A DNA stretch of 64,000 nt from UBA1672 sp033851915 (lineage in GTDB: Bacteria; Pseudomonadota; Alphaproteobacteria; Micavibrionales; Micavibrionaceae): positions 1 through 64,000 of the forward strand of contig JAWSVM010000002.1 in NCBI GenBank assembly GCA_033851915.1, read 5' to 3'. Each line of letters opens with the position of its first letter. The first letter of the stretch is position 1. Below are positions 16,699 through 26,462 of this stretch, piece by piece. Both the position numbers and the translations under genes were made by a program. The notes beneath the pieces were generated by a model. The model was not told where the DNA came from and did not search any database. It was given only the letters and a program-made list of their open reading frames with translations.

Positions 16699-18177
16699 CT
16701 AATACGATTTTTCCACGGCTCTTTGCCATTTAGAATACAAAACATCCATATCCTGTTTTCTCTCTCTTGGCTTATAATGACGATCCACTTTCCAGCGCGC
16801 CGACACATCATCTATTGAGGCAAACACATTGGCCTGCACCCCTGCCAAACACGCTGCCCCCCACGCCGTACACTCCGCCACCTTTGGGATTTCAATGTTA
16901 ACACCAAGAGTGTCTGCCAAGAACTGACACATAAACCCATTGGCCACCAACCCGCCATCAGCGCGTAACACATCAATTTTCTGTCCGCTATCCTTCTGCA
17001 TAACATCTATTAGGTCACGTGTTTGATACGCTTGTGCCTCTAACGCTGCGCGAACGATATGTGCCTTTTGTGTATCACGAGACAAGCCGCAAATAATCCC
17101 GCGTGCCGCAGGATTCCAGTACGGCGCGCCAAGCCCGGTAAAAGCAGGAACAAAATAAACGCCGCCATTATCGGGCACCGATTGCGCCATATTTTCACTC
17201 TCTTTGGCATCACCAATGAAGCTTAAATTATCTCGCAAAAACTGAATCGCCGTTCCCGCGTTAAAAATTGACCCTTCCAGCGCATATGAAATCTTACTAT
17301 TAACACTTAAACCTATAGTTGTTATCAATTTGTGTTTTGATAGCATCGGCGTATCACCAATATTCATCAGAGCGAAGCATCCCGTTCCATAGGTTGACTT
17401 CACCATACCGGAATGGACACAACCCTGCCCGATTAGTGCAGATTGCTGATCTCCCACCATACCACCCACAGCCAAATTACAGCCAAATAAACCCAAATCT
17501 AATTGGCCAAATTCAGATATATTATCCAATACTTTTGGAAGCATCTCTTTGGGAATATTAAACAATTCAAGCAAATCGTCATCCCACTGATGACCAATTA
17601 TATTATAAAGCATTGTCCGTGAAGCATTGGTTGCATCGGTTGCATGCACACGACCACCTGTTAAGTGCCATAACAGATAACAATCGACCGTTCCGAACAA
17701 TAACTCACCATTCTCCGCACGCTCGCGCACGCCATCAACGCTTTCCAGAATCCATCTCAATTTGGTTGCGGAAAAATATGGATCGAGAAGCAATCCGGTC
17801 TTCTCTCGAACCATTTTTTCATCCCCATTTCCTTTTAAGGTTGTGCAAAATTCTGCCGTTCGACGATCTTGCCAGACAATTGCGTTATAAACAGGCTCCC
17901 CCGTCTTCCGATCCCAAACAATTGTCGTTTCCCTTTGGTTTGTAATACCTACACCTGCAATAGAAGCCGTCACATCTGCATCTTGCGACAAAACATCCCT
18001 AATAACGGAAAATGTCTGCTCCACGAGTGCTTTTGGATCTTGCTCCACCCAACCATCCTGTGGATAAATTAAATCCACAGGCTGTTGATAAATAAATCGG
18101 ATTTCACCATGCTCATCAAAAATAATCGCACGCGAACTACTCGTCCCTTGATCGATCGCCAAAAGATGCGTTGCCAT
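16699..18177 (-). CDS. glpK: glycerol kinase
   Basis: Phosphorylates glycerol to glycerol-3-phosphate with ATP, trapping it in the cytosol. FGGY-kinase fold: LLAIDQGTSSSRAIIFD at the N-terminus (phosphate 1 loop), GITNQRETTIVWD, AIVWQDRRTAEFC, and the C-terminal ADGGLVANGFMCQFLAD adenosine-site motif. Length 492 aa is normal. AAGGA lies ten bases before the ATG. It follows glpD by 22 bp in the same direction, forming a glycerol catabolism operon in which GlpD uses its product. No glpF or glpR is adjacent. Confidence 0.97.
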   Translation of the reverse strand: MATHLLAIDQGTSSSRAIIFDEHGEIRFIYQQPVDLIYPQDGWVEQDPKALVEQTFSVIRDVLSQDADVTASIAGVGITNQRETTIVWDRKTGEPVYNAIVWQDRRTAEFCTTLKGNGDEKMVREKTGLLLDPYFSATKLRWILESVDGVRERAENGELLFGTVDCYLLWHLTGGRVHATDATNASRTMLYNIIGHQWDDDLLELFNIPKEMLPKVLDNISEFGQLDLGLFGCNLAVGGMVGDQQSALIGQGCVHSGMVKSTYGTGCFALMNIGDTPMLSKHKLITTIGLSVNSKISYALEGSIFNAGTAIQFLRDNLSFIGDAKESENMAQSVPDNGGVYFVPAFTGLGAPYWNPAARGIICGLSRDTQKAHIVRAALEAQAYQTRDLIDVMQKDSGQKIDVLRADGGLVANGFMCQFLADTLGVNIEIPKVAECTAWGAACLAGVQANVFASIDDVSARWKVDRHYKPRERKQDMDVLYSKWQRAVEKSY

Positions 18178-18199
18178 AGCCTAAAATTCCTTCAAAAAA

Positions 18200-19720
18200 T
18201 CAAGACGCCAGAGCGGCCTCTATATTACGAACAGTGTCATCAGATATATGCAGGCCAAGCTTGGAACGCCGCCACACGACATCCTCCGCCGTTGCTGCCC
18301 ACTCATAATTCACAAGATAATCAATTTCTGCCTTAAAGACCTGATCGCCATAATGCGCTCCCAGATCAGCCAGTGACTCCGCGCCATGCAGAAAATAATC
18401 CATCCGCGCCCCGTAAGAGCGAATATAACGTTGCAACAATTCCATAGGCAACCACGGATATTGCTGTCTTTGTAAATGCGTATAAGCCTCAAGACTATGC
18501 CCGCCAAAATCACCACCGGTTAGAGGCTCTCCCGCACTCCAGCCTTCAACAACACGCCCTGACAGGCGCATCAACTGATTAACAACCGCCTCACTCAAAG
18601 CACGATAGGTGGTTAACTTCCCGCCAAACACAGATAAAAACGGTGGATCATAGCGGCTATGATGGTAAATACGATAACCACGCGATATCTCACTGGAGTT
18701 TTCCTCACCATCATCCAGCAATGGCCGCACGCCGCTGAACGTGAAAATAACATCAGAGGGCAACACAGTCTTTGAAAACGCACAATTCACCGCTTCGCAC
18801 AAATAAGCCATCTCCGCATCGGAAATTCTGGCATCACGTGGGTTACCCTCAAATTCCTCTTCCGTCGTCCCCACCAGTGTATATTCTCCCTGATATGGCG
18901 CAACAAACACAATGCGCTTATCCGGTTGCTGCAGCACATAGGCGTGATCGCCCTCATATTGACGCGGCAAAATAATATGGCTGCCCTTTACAAGGCGCAC
19001 CATCGGCAAATCGGGATCATGATTACCAATCCCGACATTCTCCAGAAACTTACCAACCCACGGCCCCGTCGCATTCACGACCATAGAGGCACTAACATCC
19101 AACGTCTCATCAGACATCGTATCGCGCAACGTAACGCGCCAACGCCCGTCACAAACCTTCAAACCTTCACACCGCGTATGGGTTAACACCTTCGCATTAC
19201 GCGCCGCGGCATCCACCGCATTTAAAACCACCAAACGCGTATCATCAACATAGCAATCCGAATACACAACACCATTCAGCATATCATCCAGCAGAGGCTT
19301 GCCGAACACATCATCCCCAAACTGAACAACACGCGAATTAGGAAGGGATTTTTTACCGCCCAGATGGTCGTAAAGCCACAACCCCAATCGTATAAGCCAT
19401 TGCGGGCGTTGCTCATCATCTTGCAAAAACACACACTCAAGCGGAGAGATAAGATGCGGCGCGTTTCGCAACAGCACCTCGCGCTCTTTCAACGCCTCGC
19501 GCACCATACCAAACTCACAATGCTCCAAATAACGTAAACCGCCATGGATCAACTTTGAGCTGGCCGAAGATGTTGCTCCGCCCAGATCATCTGCCTCAAC
19601 CAAAAGCACAGATAAACCGCGGCCAGCAGCATCTCGCGCAATGCCTGCACCGTTAATTCCACCACCAATTACACATAAGTCATAATGAAGATCATCCATA
19701 TCCAAATCAGGATACAGCAA
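18200..19720 (-). CDS. glpD: aerobic glycerol-3-phosphate dehydrogenase
   Basis: FAD-dependent, membrane-associated oxidation of glycerol-3-phosphate to dihydroxyacetone phosphate, passing electrons to quinone. The dinucleotide-binding motif is CVIGGGINGAGIARDAAGRG; SSASSKLIHGGLRYLE and the DDTRLVVLNAVDAA region are typical, as is FSGVRPLLDD in the C-terminal half. Length ~506 aa is complete. A second ATG seven codons later (19699) may be the true start. It is the first gene of glpD-glpK; its upstream 133 bp are shared with the divergent YjbH-like gene. Confidence 0.96.
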   Translation of the reverse strand: MLYPDLDMDDLHYDLCVIGGGINGAGIARDAAGRGLSVLLVEADDLGGATSSASSKLIHGGLRYLEHCEFGMVREALKEREVLLRNAPHLISPLECVFLQDDEQRPQWLIRLGLWLYDHLGGKKSLPNSRVVQFGDDVFGKPLLDDMLNGVVYSDCYVDDTRLVVLNAVDAAARNAKVLTHTRCEGLKVCDGRWRVTLRDTMSDETLDVSASMVVNATGPWVGKFLENVGIGNHDPDLPMVRLVKGSHIILPRQYEGDHAYVLQQPDKRIVFVAPYQGEYTLVGTTEEEFEGNPRDARISDAEMAYLCEAVNCAFSKTVLPSDVIFTFSGVRPLLDDGEENSSEISRGYRIYHHSRYDPPFLSVFGGKLTTYRALSEAVVNQLMRLSGRVVEGWSAGEPLTGGDFGGHSLEAYTHLQRQQYPWLPMELLQRYIRSYGARMDYFLHGAESLADLGAHYGDQVFKAEIDYLVNYEWAATAEDVVWRRSKLGLHISDDTVRNIEAALAS

Positions 19721-19786
19721 GAGCCATCATATGGAAAGGTTGAGTTTTCAACATCATGTAAATAATTCTATCAACAGAATAAGCCT

Positions 19787-19815
19787 TTGACACACAATGG
19801 TATTTAGATAATAAT
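19787..19815 (+). promoter_or_regulatory. candidate sigma70 promoter
   Basis: TTGACA at 19787-19792, 17 bp spacer, AATAAT at 19810-19815, 38 bp before the ATG at 19854. Good match by eye; it would drive the YjbH-like gene. Confidence 0.45.
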
Positions 19816-19853
19816 CCACAGAGTAATACACATGTATTCCTTCAGGTTCTCTG

Positions 19854-21965
19854 ATGCATATACTAAATTGGATATACAAACCTTCCCTCCTCGCAGCCAC
19901 ATTGCTTTGCGCGGCTTTTTGCGCTGCCGGAACAACACGCGCCGCACCTTCGCAAAAACACAGCCCCGCCATCACTGGATTTTTGGGGTTAAACACAATC
20001 CCCAGTGCCCGCATGGATGACGTTGGCACCGTGCGCATGGGCGTATCAACCCTCGATCCCTACCTGCACGGCTATATCGGCATACAAATTGCCGACCCTC
20101 TCCACATCAACATCAGGCAAACGGCCGAGGTTTCAAACCTCACAGAAAACCCGAAGAGCCTATATCCCGGCGTTGATTTGAAATTACGCCTCATAAAGGA
20201 AAATGCCTATCGCCCTGAAATATCGCTCGGCCTGCAATCCGCCTTCGGACACAAAAGAATGGCAGGCGAATATATTGCGCTGTCCAAACGTTACAACAAC
20301 TTTGACTTCACCGCAGGGCTTGGCTGGGGACGGTTTGGCAGCGCAGGGCATTTCAACAACCCTTTCAAAGTTCTCGGCAACCATTTCGAACATGACAGAA
20401 ACCCAGACAGCAACACCCCAAACACACCAAGCGACTGGTTTACCGGCGATAAAATCGGCCTATTTGCGGGCGTAGAGTACTTTCTGCCCTATGACGGCCT
20501 CTCTTTAAAACTCGATTACGGCGCGGATCGCTACACAGCAGAGAAAAACAGTTTCGACTATGAAGCCCCGGCCCCTTGGGGCATTGGGCTGGCCTACACG
20601 CCCAATAATTGGGTCAGCGCAAGCATCGGCATGCAAGGCACAGATAAGGTGATGGGGCGCATTTCTCTGCAATCAATCCCGTCCAAATGGCCCTTCACAC
20701 ACAAAGCATACTCCAAACCAAAACCTTTCTACAAAAAACGCAATGCACACTTGAATATCGCCGACATGAAAAATGCAGCTGCGAACGATGACATCATCCT
20801 CACCGACATCACAAGCAAAGGGCAAAGTATTTTCGCCACACTCGACATATCTACCCACGCGCCTGCGCCGCAACAGATCGGGCGCGCCGTACGTCACATC
20901 GCCGAATATAGCGGGCAAGATATAGAGGCCACAACCATCACCCCACGACACGTACACCTCATGGGAACCCCGATTAAAATCATGAGATCCGATGTAGAAA
21001 ACTATCTGGACAACAATTTATCCAGCCCACAAGAAATTTGGAAGAACGCCGAGTTTGTAGTTAGTACAGAGGATAATAAAAGGCCTAACCCCTTCTTATC
21101 CACACGTGGAACAAACAACAAAACAACATTTACGCTTGAGCTGGAAAATCAAATCAGCCTCTCGGAAGAAGAAAGCGGAATCCTCTATCGCAGCTCGGCA
21201 TTTATCAATGCACAATCATCCCCATTTTTAGGATTCCTGACAGGTACAGCCCTTCGCATTAATCTGGGCAACAACCTAAATGACCGCACCTACATCAACA
21301 AAACCCAACCAACCGAGCTTACAAAAGCCTATGCACAAGAACGCATCAGCCTTGAAAACGCTTATGTTGGATACGCCCACAGCTTCACCCCCGCCTTACA
21401 CGTCATGGCAAGCGCAGGTTATCTGGAGGAAGGATATGCCGGATTAGGCGGTGAAATTCTATATCGTCCACTTTCCTCACGCTTTGCATTAGGTGCTGAA
21501 ATCTGGAATGTCACCCCGCGCCAAGCAGATACACTTCTCAACATGGGGCTCTACGCAGGACAAAACAGCATCACCGGACACCTCAACGGATGGTACGATT
21601 TACCGCATCATGACATGACCATTCACGCACGCGCAGGGCGTTTTATCGCAGGCGATGTCGGTGGATCATTGGGGCTGGAGAAAACATTCAAAAACGGCGC
21701 AAAACTAACTGGCCTAGTATCAATAAGTAACTACAGTGACACCGATATTTATGGCGGAACCACCCACGCTTACCACAGCTTAAAGCTAAGCCTTCCTTTG
21801 GGCAGTATTCCATATATCCCCACGGGCAGCGAGCTGCGCACAGAGATAGCACCCTTCGATCGCGTCACCGCACAAAGCATAACCCCACCGCGCCGCCTTT
21901 TTGAGATGACCGAGAACTTCACACTCGATCATATGGCAAAACACTGGACGAATATTTTGGATTAA
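19854..21965 (+). CDS. YjbH-like outer-membrane beta-barrel protein
   Basis: Secreted protein with an N-terminal signal peptide ending near residue 30 (TTRAAPSQ). The mature start, GFLGLNTIPSARMDDVGTVR, is the YjbH-family opening (DUF940), linked in other bacteria to exopolysaccharide production or export. It has many alternating amphipathic strands and a central soluble domain (~residues 300-400, YjbH-like), then a second barrel segment ending in FDRVTAQSITPPRRLFE. At 703 aa it has family length. It is divergent from glpD and followed by a bidirectional terminator. No other yjb gene is adjacent; a lone copy is common in alphaproteobacteria. Confidence 0.8.
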   Translation: MHILNWIYKPSLLAATLLCAAFCAAGTTRAAPSQKHSPAITGFLGLNTIPSARMDDVGTVRMGVSTLDPYLHGYIGIQIADPLHINIRQTAEVSNLTENPKSLYPGVDLKLRLIKENAYRPEISLGLQSAFGHKRMAGEYIALSKRYNNFDFTAGLGWGRFGSAGHFNNPFKVLGNHFEHDRNPDSNTPNTPSDWFTGDKIGLFAGVEYFLPYDGLSLKLDYGADRYTAEKNSFDYEAPAPWGIGLAYTPNNWVSASIGMQGTDKVMGRISLQSIPSKWPFTHKAYSKPKPFYKKRNAHLNIADMKNAAANDDIILTDITSKGQSIFATLDISTHAPAPQQIGRAVRHIAEYSGQDIEATTITPRHVHLMGTPIKIMRSDVENYLDNNLSSPQEIWKNAEFVVSTEDNKRPNPFLSTRGTNNKTTFTLELENQISLSEEESGILYRSSAFINAQSSPFLGFLTGTALRINLGNNLNDRTYINKTQPTELTKAYAQERISLENAYVGYAHSFTPALHVMASAGYLEEGYAGLGGEILYRPLSSRFALGAEIWNVTPRQADTLLNMGLYAGQNSITGHLNGWYDLPHHDMTIHARAGRFIAGDVGGSLGLEKTFKNGAKLTGLVSISNYSDTDIYGGTTHAYHSLKLSLPLGSIPYIPTGSELRTEIAPFDRVTAQSITPPRRLFEMTENFTLDHMAKHWTNILD

Positions 21966-22009
21966 AGAGTGCCCGCACATTGTCCCAAACCTTACCACTC
22001 AAAAAAACA

Positions 22010-22025
22010 CCGCCCGAAGGCGGCT
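22010..22025. terminator. bidirectional terminator between yjbH-like gene and rluD
   Basis: Hairpin CCGCC-cgaa-GGCGG. On the minus strand it is followed by seven T (plus-strand A-run 22001-22007), so it suits rluD; the plus-strand side is weaker but lies 45 bp after the YjbH-like gene. Confidence 0.7.
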
Positions 22026-22077
22026 ATATAGTTTTATGAATTTTATACTCTAAAGTTACACAAGGATTTTGGGATTG

Positions 22078-22269
22078 ATGTGCAACCCATTAATAACGAT
22101 CTTTATTCTTTTTATATTATTCAATGCGTATCGTTATTTTTATTTAAAAACTACATTTTACAAATCATTCTTACCAAAAAAGGATATAAAACAGTTGTTT
22201 TGCTTACTTGTTTTATTCACACACCTTACATCATTTACAATACATACATTTTTATGTAAATACAAGTAA
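22078..22269 (+). CDS. possible small membrane protein, 63 aa (doubtful)
   Basis: An AT-rich frame coding two hydrophobic stretches and a basic linker. It fills most of the 307 bp gap between the YjbH-like gene and rluD and ends 3 bp before the rluD stop. Shine-Dalgarno support is weak (AAGGA, 11 bases upstream) and the base composition is far more AT-rich than the neighbours, so it may be a chance frame or foreign DNA. Confidence 0.2.
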   Translation: MCNPLITIFILFILFNAYRYFYLKTTFYKSFLPKKDIKQLFCLLVLFTHLTSFTIHTFLCKYK

Positions 22270-22272
22270 AGT

Positions 22273-23253
22273 TTATTTTCTTAATATTTTCAAAACCTTA
22301 CCCATAATCTCTGGAGTATCACATTCAAAGCTCATTTGCTTTTCTGATGTTGGATGAATGAAAGATATCTGCTTTGCAAACAACATTTGGTATGGGAGTT
22401 CAACCATTTCTTTAATGAATTCATTATCATATCCGGCTTTTTTAAGTTTTGCTATTAAGCCTGTTTGCTGAGGACCGTAAAGATGGTCTCCAATCAGCGG
22501 ATAACCAAGAGTCTCCATATGCACGCGGATCTGATGGGTGCGGCCTGTCTCTAGCTTGCATTCAACCAACGAACAAGCCTCCCCATAGCTCTCAACCACT
22601 TTATAATGCGTACGGGCATCACGCGGCGAATTACTCATCACACTCATCTTTAAACGGTTGTGACGATGACGACCTATCTCTCTGCTAACAATTCCCTTTA
22701 TCGGCATAGGAACCCCAAGCACAAGCGCATAATAAACACGACTTAAAGTGCGATCTGCGAATTGCGCAGATAAATACTTATGTGCATGGTCATTCTTAGC
22801 AACCATTATTAAGCCACTGGTATCTTTATCTAAACGATGAACAATACCCGGTCGAATAACACCACCTATCCCCGACAGGCTATCACCACAATGATGCAAC
22901 AGCGCATTCACTAAAGTCCCGCTCCAATTCCCCGCTCCGGGGTGAACGACCATTCCTGCGGCCTTATCAATCACCAATAGGTCATCATCTTCATAAACTA
23001 CATTAAGTGGAATATCTTCCGCTTCCGGCACGCCACTTTCCGCTTCCGGCACGCATACAGTAAAGGTATCACCCTCCCCAACCCGTGTTGATGCAGATTT
23101 AAGCACCACATCATTCAAGGTAACATGCCCGTCCGCAATCAGCTTTTGCAACCGAGAACGAGACAATTCGTCATAAACCGAACTCAAAAACTTATCTGCA
23201 CGCAAACTGATGTGTTGCTCTTCTGCAACAAAAGTTAATCTATTTTCTTCCAT
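22273..23253 (-). CDS. rluD: RluD-type large-subunit rRNA pseudouridine synthase
   Basis: Isomerises uridines in 23S rRNA. An N-terminal S4 RNA-binding domain (~residues 12-75, LRADKFLSSVYDELSRSRLQ) precedes the catalytic domain with HRLDKDTSGLIMVAKN, in which the Asp is the catalytic residue, and GRTHQIRVHM. At 326 aa it has RluA-family length. The family contains RluA, RluC and RluD; RluD is most likely by its S4 domain and VDKAAGMVVHPG start. Transcribed toward the terminator at 22010. Confidence 0.87.
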   Translation of the reverse strand: MEENRLTFVAEEQHISLRADKFLSSVYDELSRSRLQKLIADGHVTLNDVVLKSASTRVGEGDTFTVCVPEAESGVPEAEDIPLNVVYEDDDLLVIDKAAGMVVHPGAGNWSGTLVNALLHHCGDSLSGIGGVIRPGIVHRLDKDTSGLIMVAKNDHAHKYLSAQFADRTLSRVYYALVLGVPMPIKGIVSREIGRHRHNRLKMSVMSNSPRDARTHYKVVESYGEACSLVECKLETGRTHQIRVHMETLGYPLIGDHLYGPQQTGLIAKLKKAGYDNEFIKEMVELPYQMLFAKQISFIHPTSEKQMSFECDTPEIMGKVLKILRK

Positions 23254-23285
23254 TACTCTAATAACCTATTGTTTTAAATTTAAAC

Positions 23286-24890
23286 TTACCTACCACAAGG
23301 GTCAGTGTACGCGTCTGGCATATCGCCAATTAGCATCCACCCGTCCCGTGTTACCTTATTATGTCCAATTTCCAGCATAGCCGATTCTTTTCCTTCTTCA
23401 ACCCTATTATGGCCTGAATTATTGGCTGAATGCGCTTCTTGCCCCTTTAATTTATTTTTCAACATCGCCAGACCCTCTTTGGCCTTCTCCGATAGGTCTA
23501 CATCAGGAAGATTAATATAGCCTTTCTCTTTCAAAGGAGGATTAATATCAAGCACCTTCACAACCTCCTCTATCTTATCTTTCACACGCACATGCGTATA
23601 CCCCGCCATAACACGGGCACCGTTATGCCCCTCTATCATCTGGGATATTGACACACCGCGCCCATAATAATATGAGTCACCAGACAGCGTAACACCGCGT
23701 GGAGACAAAGTTAGCAAATGCGCATAATCCATATTTTCCGGAATTATCTTATCATCAAACGGCAAAGCCCCTTCATCTTCCATCTCCACCACATCGATAA
23801 CAGATATCTTTGAGCGCGCCATCATCATTAAAGTAATCAACCCGTCTTCGTTCACATACATCCCGTGTGCAGAGTAATCATGATGCCCTGTCTCTCCGTG
23901 GTAATATCGCTGCCACATCGTTTTCCCATTATTACCATCCAACAACATAAGCCAGCTTCCCACAGGATTAGAATCGGCTGGAAGCACCTCTCCAAACACA
24001 AGAATGTAGCGATCACGGTAACTGGCAGAAACATTAAGCTTAGCCGATAAGCCTCTGCCATACTCTCTTTGCCATGCCAATGATAGATCTGCATTCAGGC
24101 GCAATGCCCATGCAATTTGCTTTCCGATATTATTTTCGAAATAGCCAGTAGCGATATAACCGGTTGTTTTGTCCTCAAATTTCGATACGGACAGACTTAA
24201 TATTTCACTATCCTTCCCCATAATATATCCGCGACTGGCCTTATCGTTTCCACTTTTATCCAACAAGTACACAAAGGCACTTTTGCGTAATGTTTTATTT
24301 TTACCTTCACCAATTGTGGACTCGGCCGTCACAGAAACAGTCCAACCTTGTCCATCCGCAGACTCAACAATATCCGTTGCAGACAAATCGAAGCTCTTAT
24401 CTTGAATTGTCTTCTGCGCGGTCAATGCAAGATCCTTATCAAAGAAACCTAACCAGACCGTCGTATGTGCCTGTGATTTTCGCCTATGCGCCATAACCAG
24501 ATAACCATCACCATGGCGCAGCATTTTCACAACACCGTGCAGGCCGCTAATCTTATGGTATTTCTCGCGAATTTTTCGGCCTCGATGGTCAAAGTGAACA
24601 AACATCAAAGAAGGCGCAGCCCCAACTGCAGCGCGCGTTTCTCCAACAGCCAGTACATTATTTTCCAAATTAACCACAGACACAAATGCCTCATCACGCT
24701 GGTCTTTACCATAGGCACTATCCCAAACCGTATAAGACCCTGGATCAGGATGATGCAGTTTGGTTACCATCTCATAATGCGTTTCGCATTGCTGTGCCTT
24801 ACTTGTCTGCGGCATTACAATTGCTATACTCACAAATAAAAGCGCATAAAAGGGGTTTGAAATAAAAAAATTATTGAGCATCGACTTCAT
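23286..24890 (-). CDS. secreted beta-propeller-like hypothetical protein
   Basis: A signal peptide at residues ~1-33 (ALLFVSIAIVMPQTSKAQQ) marks it as periplasmic or secreted. The ~400-residue body repeats short strands such as WLMLLDGNNGKTMWQRYYHG and IAWALRLNADLSLAWQREYG, resembling PQQ-type propeller blades. The C-terminal ~80 residues are Lys/Glu-rich with a probable helix. I rejected the upstream 61-codon extension because it precedes the signal peptide and would overlap the divergent glycosyltransferase. It follows rluD's upstream end by 32 bp on the same strand. Function unknown. Confidence 0.65.
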   Translation of the reverse strand: MKSMLNNFFISNPFYALLFVSIAIVMPQTSKAQQCETHYEMVTKLHHPDPGSYTVWDSAYGKDQRDEAFVSVVNLENNVLAVGETRAAVGAAPSLMFVHFDHRGRKIREKYHKISGLHGVVKMLRHGDGYLVMAHRRKSQAHTTVWLGFFDKDLALTAQKTIQDKSFDLSATDIVESADGQGWTVSVTAESTIGEGKNKTLRKSAFVYLLDKSGNDKASRGYIMGKDSEILSLSVSKFEDKTTGYIATGYFENNIGKQIAWALRLNADLSLAWQREYGRGLSAKLNVSASYRDRYILVFGEVLPADSNPVGSWLMLLDGNNGKTMWQRYYHGETGHHDYSAHGMYVNEDGLITLMMMARSKISVIDVVEMEDEGALPFDDKIIPENMDYAHLLTLSPRGVTLSGDSYYYGRGVSISQMIEGHNGARVMAGYTHVRVKDKIEEVVKVLDINPPLKEKGYINLPDVDLSEKAKEGLAMLKNKLKGQEAHSANNSGHNRVEEGKESAMLEIGHNKVTRDGWMLIGDMPDAYTDPCGR

Positions 24891-24965
24891 CACGTTTAGG
24901 GTAAAGTATGGTATCAGGAGAGATACCCCCCAACTTATCCACAAGTGTAGAGCCGAATAAGTAAA

Positions 24966-26012
24966 ATGTCTATGAGAGTTCTTATTATCAGTGATGCATG
25001 GCATCCGCAAATTAACGGCGTCGTGCGCACATATGAACACCTTAGCCGTGAATTGATGGCCGCGGGGCATCACGTTGAGGTCATTGGCCCTGCTGACTTT
25101 GCGGCCAGTGTGCCTATGCCCTTTTATCCGGAAATAAAGTTGGTGATCCGCCCATTCAGACGGTTAAGACGATTGATAAAAGACTTCAAACCCGACAAAG
25201 TTCACATCGCAACCGAAGGGCCATTAGGCTGGGCGGCGCGTAAATACTGCATAAAAAACGGTATCAAGTTTACCAGCTGCTATCACACGCAATTCCCTGA
25301 TTATGTTGCCAAGCGTTTTGCGTGGCTTATCCCACCACTTTATAATGTCGTGCACAGGATCGGCATTCGCATTGTGCGCCATTTTCACGCCCCCTCAAAC
25401 ACCTTGATGGTTGCCACAAAAAGCCTGGAAACGCAGTTGCTGGAGTGGGATTTCAAGACGATTATAAAACCTCTGTCACGCGGCGTAGAAACCTCTATTT
25501 TCCATCCGGAGAAAAGTGAAAATGAAAAAAACATGCTAAGCGACTTAAAATCACCTATTGCTCTTTATGTCGGGCGGATCGCGATTGAAAAAAATCTTGA
25601 AGATTTTATGGATATGGAATGGAGCGGCAGCAAAATTATGGTTGGCGACGGCCCAACGCGCAGTTCATTGGAAAAAAAATATCCAGACACCATCTTTGTC
25701 GGCAAGAAAACCCGTGAAGAGCTTGCAAGTTATTATCGTGCCTCCGATGTTTTTGTCTTCCCCTCAAGAACAGATACTTTCGGCATCGTACTGATTGAAG
25801 CTTTAGCTTGTGGCCTCCCCGTTGCAGCCTACGATGTTATCGGTCCCAAAGACATTATAATCCACGATTACCTCGGCGCACTAAGTGATACAGACCTTGC
25901 CGAAGCAACAAAACGCGCCTTAATACAAGTTGATAAGCGCAAATGCGCACAACATATAAAAGATAATTACAGCTGGAAAGCCGCAGGAAAGCAGTTCATT
26001 GAAGCTTTGTGA
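24966..26012 (+). CDS. glycosyltransferase family 4
   Basis: GT-B retaining glycosyltransferase, probably adding a sugar to a lipid or polysaccharide at the inner membrane face. The N-terminal domain starts RVLIISDAWHPQINGVVRTYEHL, typical of the SqdX/MgtA-like group. The C-terminal nucleotide-sugar site has ALYVGRIAIEKNLEDF and the EX7E region DTFGIVLIEALACGLPVAA (Glu at the catalytic position). Length 348 aa is normal. Basic residues near 65-75 (RPFRRLRRLIKDFKP) suggest membrane association. Divergent from the secreted propeller gene; cpdR lies 82 bp downstream. The acceptor cannot be read from sequence. Confidence 0.87.
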   Translation: MSMRVLIISDAWHPQINGVVRTYEHLSRELMAAGHHVEVIGPADFAASVPMPFYPEIKLVIRPFRRLRRLIKDFKPDKVHIATEGPLGWAARKYCIKNGIKFTSCYHTQFPDYVAKRFAWLIPPLYNVVHRIGIRIVRHFHAPSNTLMVATKSLETQLLEWDFKTIIKPLSRGVETSIFHPEKSENEKNMLSDLKSPIALYVGRIAIEKNLEDFMDMEWSGSKIMVGDGPTRSSLEKKYPDTIFVGKKTREELASYYRASDVFVFPSRTDTFGIVLIEALACGLPVAAYDVIGPKDIIIHDYLGALSDTDLAEATKRALIQVDKRKCAQHIKDNYSWKAAGKQFIEAL

Positions 26013-26019
26013 TACACAA

Positions 26020-26044
26020 AAAAAGCAATAACCATTTGCTTTTC
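26020..26044 (+). terminator. possible terminator after the glycosyltransferase
   Basis: AAAGCAA-taacca-TTTGCTTT-like stem with a short T-run, 8 bp after the stop codon. The stem is AT-rich, so strength is uncertain. Confidence 0.35.
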
Positions 26045-26094
26045 AACCCCTATTTTTTCTACACTAATACAAATTACAGGCTAACGGAGATTAT

Positions 26095-26460
26095 ATGGCC
26101 AATATATTACTGGCAGAAGACGATAAATCCATGCTGAACTTCTTAGTTCTGGCCTTGGAACGTGCCGACCATAAAGTCACCGCAAAGCAAAGCGGCATTG
26201 ATGCCTTAAACGCCTTAAAAGAAGGCACTGGTTTTGACCTTCTCCTAACCGATATTGTCATGCCCGGCTTGGACGGAATAGAGCTTGCACAAAAAGCAAC
26301 CGAAGCCCATCCCGATATAAAAATCATGTTCATCACCGGCTTTGCCGCCATGGCCATGCGCAGCGATAGCGACGAAACACCGAAAAATTCCAAAACAATG
26401 TCAAAGCCATTCCATCTTAATGATTTGGTCGAACAAGTTGATAAAATTTTGGCTGATTAG
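26095..26460 (+). CDS. cpdR: CpdR-like single-domain response regulator
   Basis: Receiver domain only, 121 aa, with no output domain. ILLAEDDKSMLNFL holds the acidic pocket, Asp53 in LLTDIVMPGLDGIEL is the phosphoacceptor, and FITGFAAMAM plus MSKPFHLNDLVEQV carry the Thr/Ala switch and Lys. The GFAA and SKPFHL stretches match Caulobacter CpdR closely. In that system CpdR, controlled by the CckA-ChpT phosphorelay, primes ClpXP for cell-cycle-dependent degradation of CtrA and other proteins. The neighbours are not cell-cycle genes. The CtrA-type box before flp in this window fits a CtrA-based circuit. Confidence 0.88.
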   Translation: MANILLAEDDKSMLNFLVLALERADHKVTAKQSGIDALNALKEGTGFDLLLTDIVMPGLDGIELAQKATEAHPDIKIMFITGFAAMAMRSDSDETPKNSKTMSKPFHLNDLVEQVDKILAD

Positions 26461-26462
26461 CT